Shown piece after piece: positions 58,489 to 64,000 of a stretch of 64,000 nt of DNA (the stretch's first letter is position 1; the number at the start of each line of letters is the position of its first letter). This stretch comes from Xiphydria camelus (taxonomy: Eukaryota; Arthropoda; Insecta; Hymenoptera; Xiphydriidae): contig OY783195.1 in NCBI GenBank assembly GCA_963678675.1, forward strand, positions 3,110,001-3,174,000, written 5' to 3'. The notes under the pieces were generated by a model that had not been told where the DNA came from, did not search any database, and worked only from the letters and a program-made list of their open reading frames with translations. The translations under genes were made by a program, and so were the position numbers.

Positions 58489-61372
58489 ATGAAATCCGCG
58501 CCAGCGCAGAGACCTGTATCCGCCGCGGCGTCTACTGCTGCGCATGCAGCAATTCCACGGATGCACATGCGCGCGGCGTTACGGTGTACGAGCCAGAGAG
58601 AGGTGAGTAAAATGTTTTTTTTTTAACTGAGGGTACCGAAAAAGGGGGGAAGACATTTTTGGGATTCTCATAAGTGGAATTCGTTGAATTAAAGAGTGAT
58701 ATGATGTGAGATAAGGGGATATAAATTAGTTTACCCCCTAAAATGCAATAATTCTGCAAGTAGCATCTGAACTCGTCGCACAGCTTCGTTGTTTTAATAG
58801 GATGTATCTATTCAAGATACGTAAAAAAACGAAGAGGAAAATACTTTTTTTTTTCGAAATTCGATCATCAAAAGTAGAGCAGTCACCGCACTCATCGAGA
58901 ATTCCGCAAGTCGACTCTCATCGATATACATTCGATATCGGGGTAAACAACACCCATCAGTCGACTGTACGGCAAAGCGCCACACCTAAAGAGAAAATGC
59001 GCGGCGTGTAATTAACTCGCGAGCAATTATTGCAGTCGGCGAAACGTCAAAACCGAGATAAGACAAAACAATGCCAATTAGCATCATCGCGCCGTAAATA
59101 ATTGCGTAACCGCGCACTTTCCAGGTACCCGTGACACTCGAAAGATAAAAATTATGTCACTTTTCATCGCGAAATAAAAAATCCCAATTTTTCCACCGAA
59201 CCTCTGCTTTATCGCGAGTCACTGTGAGAAACGCTACAGCCCCCCCCCCCCCCCCCTCGGGTGGAAATAATGAAATAATAAAACTTTCTCGAAACCGCGT
59301 CCGAGCGCATCCGAATTCCTGGAATTCCGCCGCGCGATAAAAGTTCCACTTAAAGAGAGAAGAATCCTTCCGGAGCGAAAAGACATTTTCGAGAATGCAT
59401 TTAACCGAAACGCATCAAAATACTTGGACCGCGTCGCGGAAGACTCTCGGCGTCTCGCTTCGGCGACGGATCGCGACCCCCGTGAAAACGTTGGACGCCG
59501 GGCAGGATAAGCGGATGCTGCGGAGGGACGAGGATGGAAGTTAAAGGGGCAGGAGGAGCGGCTCTGATCAAAGAGGAGAGCGAGAGTGTTGCCGGCGTCC
59601 CATTAGCTTCCAGCGACAACCACCTCGGCTCGTATCTCCGCACGGCGTCTGGCCCGGTATAGGAAGAGGTATAAACCGTACATAACGTATGGGCGTGTAC
59701 ACCAGGTATGTAGGTACGTACCCATAACCGTGCGAGGGCATCCCCTCTCGCGTGCATAGCTCCCTACCTCCGTTCGCGCACTGTATGTACATAGCTGCAT
59801 ATGTGTACATGCTTAGAGAGCATCGCGTTTCTTTCGTTGTGTGTGCGGCCTTTGGATGCGACCCTCGGGAGTGAATGTACGTACGCGTACATAGTAGAGG
59901 ATTTTATGACCACCCTGGACAATATTCCAGCCAATGGTTTGAATAATTATTTAATATAGGCAAGTGTAGCGTCGCTGTTGAGTCTTTTCCGAGAAATCTA
60001 CCTCTGTGTGCTTCTATCTACCTGCATATACGAGTATATACCATATGAGGCTAAACTTACTCGCCAGGAGAGAAACTTCAACCACTGTCATCTCATTATC
60101 TATGAATTTTTGGCCTATATCGATATAAGACTTTATTGTAGATTGAAACGTAATCTTCAAAAAAGTATTGTACGAATATGAGCCAAAAGCTCATATTTAA
60201 TGAGATAATAGCGATTGAAGTTTCTTTCCTGGTGAATAAGTTAACCTCGCACGGTATGCACGCTTATTAATTCAATTGCGATATCGCAACTGATTAAGCT
60301 TAATTAGCGCAGATACCGGTCGTCCGAATGCAACAATATAAGCGAAGCCTGAATCCTAACTAAACCTCGCGCCGCTGCAGGACTCTCGAGAGACTTCGTT
60401 ACACAGAATTCGGCTTTTTGGTCTTTCTCTTCTCTTTACTCTTCTCTCGCATAAACGTCGAACTCCACATTCGTTTTCCCGGGGCACTTCACTGCCGCGT
60501 TGTATACTTAGTTTTCGGTTCTCTCTTTCGTCGATTTTCTTTGAGTAAAACTTAATTACCGGGCAAGCGCGGTTCGATCGGACTTAAAAAGCGAGGGGAA
60601 CGAAGAAGAAATGAAGAAATAAAGAAGAGGGGAAATTTGGGGCCACCGTATAAGGACGAGCGAATGCGCGATGCACGCAGAGAAAAAGAATTAGTTAGAA
60701 TTAATTAGATCTATTGAAAATTACTTGCGGGGTCACAAGTAATTATTTATTTATATCAATGAAATCTTGTAATCAGATCAATTAGATATCTCTTCCTTAC
60801 ACTGAGAAAAATAACCTGGTCGATTTAATCAAAGTTTTGGAGGCCATGACCAAACCGTTTGGTTAAACATGGATCTTCCATCTGTTTGGTTTGACTGACC
60901 ATTTTCTGGTTAGAATAACTAGATATGTAGTTAAAAGAACTTGATATTTGGTTAAACTTACCAGTACTTTAATTGGAATAACTGAATATATTTAACCAGA
61001 AGCGTTTTGTTATTTTAACAAAGTTATTCTTCTCGGTGTACGATCATAAAATAGTATGTGATTGCAAGGAAGAAATATCAAATTAATATGAAAAAAGACC
61101 AAATTGATGTAAATAAATAATTACCTGCGACCCCGCAAGTAATTATCAGTAGATCCGACTAATTCTTTTTCTCTGTGCAGTTTTATTCATTGGAAGAAGA
61201 AGAGGACGATCGACGGGGTTCGAACGCGTATCCCCGGCATTCCTCGACGATCGTCGAGCCGAAGGAAGAAAAGACAGAGAACGCGGGGAATAGTTTTCCC
61301 AAAGCCCAATGGGGCCCGTACGACAGTCATTACTCGTCGTTCGATCTCCCTCAACGGTGGACAGGCAACTAA
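58489..61372 (+). CDS. Possible two-exon small gene (hypothetical)
   Basis: Candidate exon 1 is 58489-58602 (ACCATGA start context, ending at a codon boundary before a consensus GTGAGT donor). Candidate exon 2 is 61181-61372 (after TTTTTCTCTGTGCAG, opening in the same phase and ending in TAA). Together they encode 101 residues: an Ala/Arg-rich N-terminus, an acidic stretch (LEEEEDD) and a C-terminus QRWTGN. I recognise no family. The acceptor is the terminal repeat of a MITE. No transcript evidence is available and chance remains a serious possibility. Confidence 0.2.
59240..59256. repeat. Poly-C tract (17 bases)
   Basis: An uninterrupted C homopolymer in non-coding sequence. Confidence 0.95.
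60041..60256. repeat. Foldback MITE family E, copy 4
   Basis: The left end CCATATGAGGCTAAACTTAC and the right end GAATAAGTTAACCTCGCACGG are inverted, with AGGAGAGAAACTTCAACCAC and ATTGAAGTTTCTTTCCTGG pairing inside. The element plan is the same as at 57813-58032. Confidence 0.85.
60679..61180. repeat. MITE family A, copy 4, split by a family C MITE
   Basis: The left half begins GCAGAGAAAAAGAATTAGTT and carries TTACTTGCGGGGTCACAAG. The right half carries CCTGCGACCCCGCAAGTAAT and ends ACTAATTCTTTTTCTCTGTGC. The halves are separated at about 60799 by a complete family C element (60800-61038). The right terminus overlaps the splice acceptor of the candidate exon at 61181. Confidence 0.85.
60800..61038. 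repeat. MITE family C, copy 3, nested in family A
   Basis: It starts CACTGAGAAAAATAACCTGG and ends ACAAAGTTATTCTTCTCGGTG, with TA on both sides (60798-60799 and 61039-61040). The interior has GAGGCCATGACCAAACCGTT and spaced TTAGAATAACTAGA-type repeats. This is a clean insertion that splits its host element. Confidence 0.9.
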
Positions 61373-62319
61373 ACTCGGTCTCCCATCATCGAACCCATAA
61401 ACACGAATAGGTATTTATGGCACTTGCTCCTGGAGGAGTCGGTTACCGCGCTCGCCGTACAAGCTCCCGCGTCTCGATTTTATGAGATCGGCGGAGAAAG
61501 ATCGCGACCCGCGCAAGTTTGTCGTACACGTATACGCCTATATCTGTAAGACTTATCGCGAAACTCGATGTGAGTTAGCCGCTAATGCGCGTTCGCCAAG
61601 ATTTATCGGCGATTTATTTCAGGGAGCGTGAATCAGCTTCGTCGGTTTATCGATTTCCCTATTTATAGACAATTCGAGTGGAACGGGTGTTTGTAGGAAT
61701 GACGAGAATTGTTTTTGAATCTGTCGTGCTCTCTGGATGAGGCTGTGCGGCGCCGAGAAACGAGGGACAAAAAACGAGGGACGAAGAGAGGTAGAGCGTC
61801 TCGGCGAGCGAGAGCGAAAGAAACGAGGAGGGACAACACGGAGAGGAGAGAGTTTAGAGTAGCACACGGCCGTAAGGGAACGAGGGGTGGCGAGCGGCGC
61901 CGGACCTCGTGTCGAGGATGTCTGGTTGGCAGTTCAGAGGCGCCGACCGGGTGTCCCACGCGTTCGTTCGGTATTTCATTAACACCTCCGCTAATTATTT
62001 CCCTTTTTTGCCATTTTCAACGCGTCCTTCGAATTTCGGCGCGGTCTTCCTCGTTATACCCCGCGCGCGAATCCGCCGAGTCGCGTACCGCGGCACTGTT
62101 CGCGAATTTCTGATACCTTTTCGTCGCGCACCTTTGTGCTACACGTGTATCGAAAGTCTCGCCCTCGAATGTGGAATCTCAAATTTATCGCGCGTTTGTG
62201 GTGATTCTACTTAATTTGGTTCCTCCGATGGAAAAAGTAATCTCAGGTCAGAGAAGAAGAAACGATATTAGTTTCATCTAAAATATTTTATCCGGATCAT
62301 TTCCGTTATCGTAGCTTCA

Positions 62320-62400
62320 TCGAGAAGACGAAGAAGAAGACGAAGAGGACCCTGAAGAGCAACACGAAGACGAAGAAGAAGCTGAAGAAGAACACGAAGA
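62320..62400. repeat. GAA/GAC-rich low-complexity tract
   Basis: Interrupted GAA, GAC and AAG trinucleotides. One frame would encode a Glu/Asp-rich string, but it is preceded by a stop codon and has no start, so it is treated as low-complexity DNA. Confidence 0.75.
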
Positions 62401-64000
62401 AGGCGCCACATTAAAAATCCCCGTCCCTCGATGAAGGAAAATAAAAAAGAGCACCGCGCTTCAATCGCAGCCAAGCGACTATACACATACGCAATTCCGT
62501 CCAGCCGATTCGCGTCGCGCGGGACGAAGACGAGGACGGAGACGCCTCAGCGGTCCGTCGTTGCAGGCAGATATCCCGTACTAAATTTAGGATGTATGCT
62601 TAAATGAACGAAAGGCTGTCCTTAGATATCCCTGTAAAATTTATGTAGGTGTTGGCCGGGGGGCTTTTATCAGCAACCGGCATTCCTGTGCGTCCTCTCG
62701 GCGCCCCGGCGTCGCCGAAGAGCAGGTTCTAATTCGTGTGACTCTGACTCAGTTCTCGGTTCTCGGTTCTGCCTGGCTTAATCTTATATTGGCCGCTGAC
62801 CGTTCGTACCTAGGCGCGCTGCGCGAGGATCGGTGTTGGTGGACACTGAATACACGATCGGCACGGCCCGTATATATATGCACGTACACATGCGCACCCA
62901 TGTACGTCCCGATCCACGACGGTGCAGCGTGTATATAGGCGGGACCACCACCTATAAGTATGGAAGTATAGCGCGGGTATAACGCCGCACCTGACTGGTG
63001 AACTCGGCGAGAGACGCGCATAAACGAGTCTCTAACTAACTAAAGTCCTGGCACGACGCCAATTAGCCGCGATTCGCTATCAACGGGGGAATGGATGCCT
63101 ATCCGCGGCTATATCCGCGCGCAGCACGCGCACCTCGCATCTTTTACCCCGAACTGGATATCAGGTACGCGTAATATCGGGAAACGCGTACGCGAGTCCC
63201 ATTAGTACAGTTTGTATGGGATATTTGCGCGTATCGAAAAGTACGGGAAGGGGGCACGCCGTGGTACACCAGGTGGTGTAATTGAATTTGTGCGCCTCGC
63301 TCGAATGCACTGGGTTCTAGAGCGGGAAGAGACTGCGTATTTTGCAGGAGAATATTTACAAGTATGGATAATTATCGTGTTTCTAGGAATTCTGTGTTCT
63401 ACTTATTTACGTTACTTCGTACGTCGATATATTTAACTGTTGATGCAATTAAAATGCGCTGTATCATTCAATATAGGTAAATAATCAGGGCAAGTACAGC
63501 TGGTGCACCTAAGAGTTCAGAAAAATGAAATTGAAGACAATTGTTCGAATTCAGAGTGGCGTGATTCGAGTTTGACATCCCTTATCGGGACATTTAACAT
63601 CTCGAATCGAAAGCAATATCGATATCGAGTGAAAGTTCGCATGAAATAAGAGAAATAATCTCGGGGTGAGATGTGCAAGCCTCGTATAGGAATGATGCAC
63701 CTGTCTGAGTGAGAAATTTACGACAAAAATTGGGGCGAAGTAACTGCAATGTACCTCATCGACGTTCACACGGAACAAAAATATTTTACAGTCTCGGCAA
63801 AACTAGGTTTGAACTTTTTTTTTCGGTAAAAATGTTTGCTATCCCGGTAAATATCTGTACTACTATTGAACATATCTTTTGCTGCCACAAATAATAATAT
63901 TTTTGTCACGACAGCAACAAGTTCTCGGCAAAACCCAGTTTTGCTAAGACTGCAAAATCATTTTTTCCGTGCACTTTTAACGAATCTCACGAAAACGAAT

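Larger units (their letters stand above)
55646..64000. other. Region upstream of tailup LIM1 exon
   Basis: This is presumably first-intron or upstream regulatory sequence of tailup. I find no tailup first exon. It contains the palindromic MITE 56074-56266, the mitochondrial insertion 57310-57705, foldback MITEs at 57813-58032 and 60041-60256, a poly-C tract at 59240-59256, the nested MITE at 60679-61180, a possible two-exon gene (58489-58602 and 61181-61372) and a GAA-rich tract at 62320-62400. From 62400 to the end I see nothing I can support. Confidence 0.5.

Noticed and set aside
22072..61256. CRISPR arrays, operons, phage or bacterial elements
   Set aside because: Introns, a LIM-homeodomain gene, a eukaryotic tRNA and MITEs show that this is animal nuclear DNA. 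The repeats are palindromic MITEs without regular short spacers.
62330..62456. Glu/Asp-rich frame as a possible acidic protein exon
   Set aside because: A stop codon lies directly upstream in frame, there is no start or acceptor, and all three frames of the GAA-rich tract look equally open.

Overview
This window looks like nuclear DNA from an insect, most likely a hymenopteran and plausibly an ant. The evidence is spliced animal genes with short phased exons, recognisably insect ena and tailup/islet, a mosaic of CpG-rich and very AT-rich stretches, and a dense load of small TA-flanked inverted-repeat elements. The species is inferred, not proven.

Four protein genes and one tRNA are well supported. 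(1) 11042-16195, plus strand: the actin regulator Enabled (Ena/VASP), from the EVH1 exon to the stop. Its first coding exon was not found. (2) 28580-38959, plus strand: a membrane protein of about 874 residues with one N-terminal membrane segment, an SMP lipid-transfer-type domain, a C2 domain and a C-terminal C1 domain. It resembles the TMEM24/C2CD2 tether group. (3) 41818-41890, minus strand: tRNA-Ala(AGC). (4) 42749-44572, plus strand: a complete seven-exon secreted serpin. (5) 47046-55645, minus strand: tailup/islet, a LIM-homeodomain factor, with both LIM domains, the homeodomain and the C-terminus. Its 5' end lies upstream.

Layout: 1-11 kb has no convincing gene, only repeats, a direct duplication and a hairpin. 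11-16.2 kb is ena. 16.2-28.6 kb is intergenic and/or long untranslated sequence, with a foldback transposon at 18.1-19.0 kb and MITEs at 23.9-24.9 kb. 28.6-39 kb is the SMP-C2-C1 gene. 39-42 kb is AT-rich. The serpin follows, then a GC-rich island near 45 kb, then tailup with introns full of nested MITEs. 55.6-64 kb holds a palindromic MITE, a mitochondrial ND1 insertion, more MITEs and a weak two-exon gene candidate.

The genes are functionally unrelated and do not form a pathway. The strongest unexplained structure is the mobile-element layer. Several unrelated MITE families share CAC(T/G)GAGAAAA ends and TA target sites, and they are nested up to three deep. No complete transposase is present. 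The other notable items are the SMP+C2+C1 architecture, an Ena linker resembling a FET-type low-complexity domain, and a possible gene whose splice acceptor is a MITE end. All exon borders were read by hand from GT/AG signals and phase, without transcript data.
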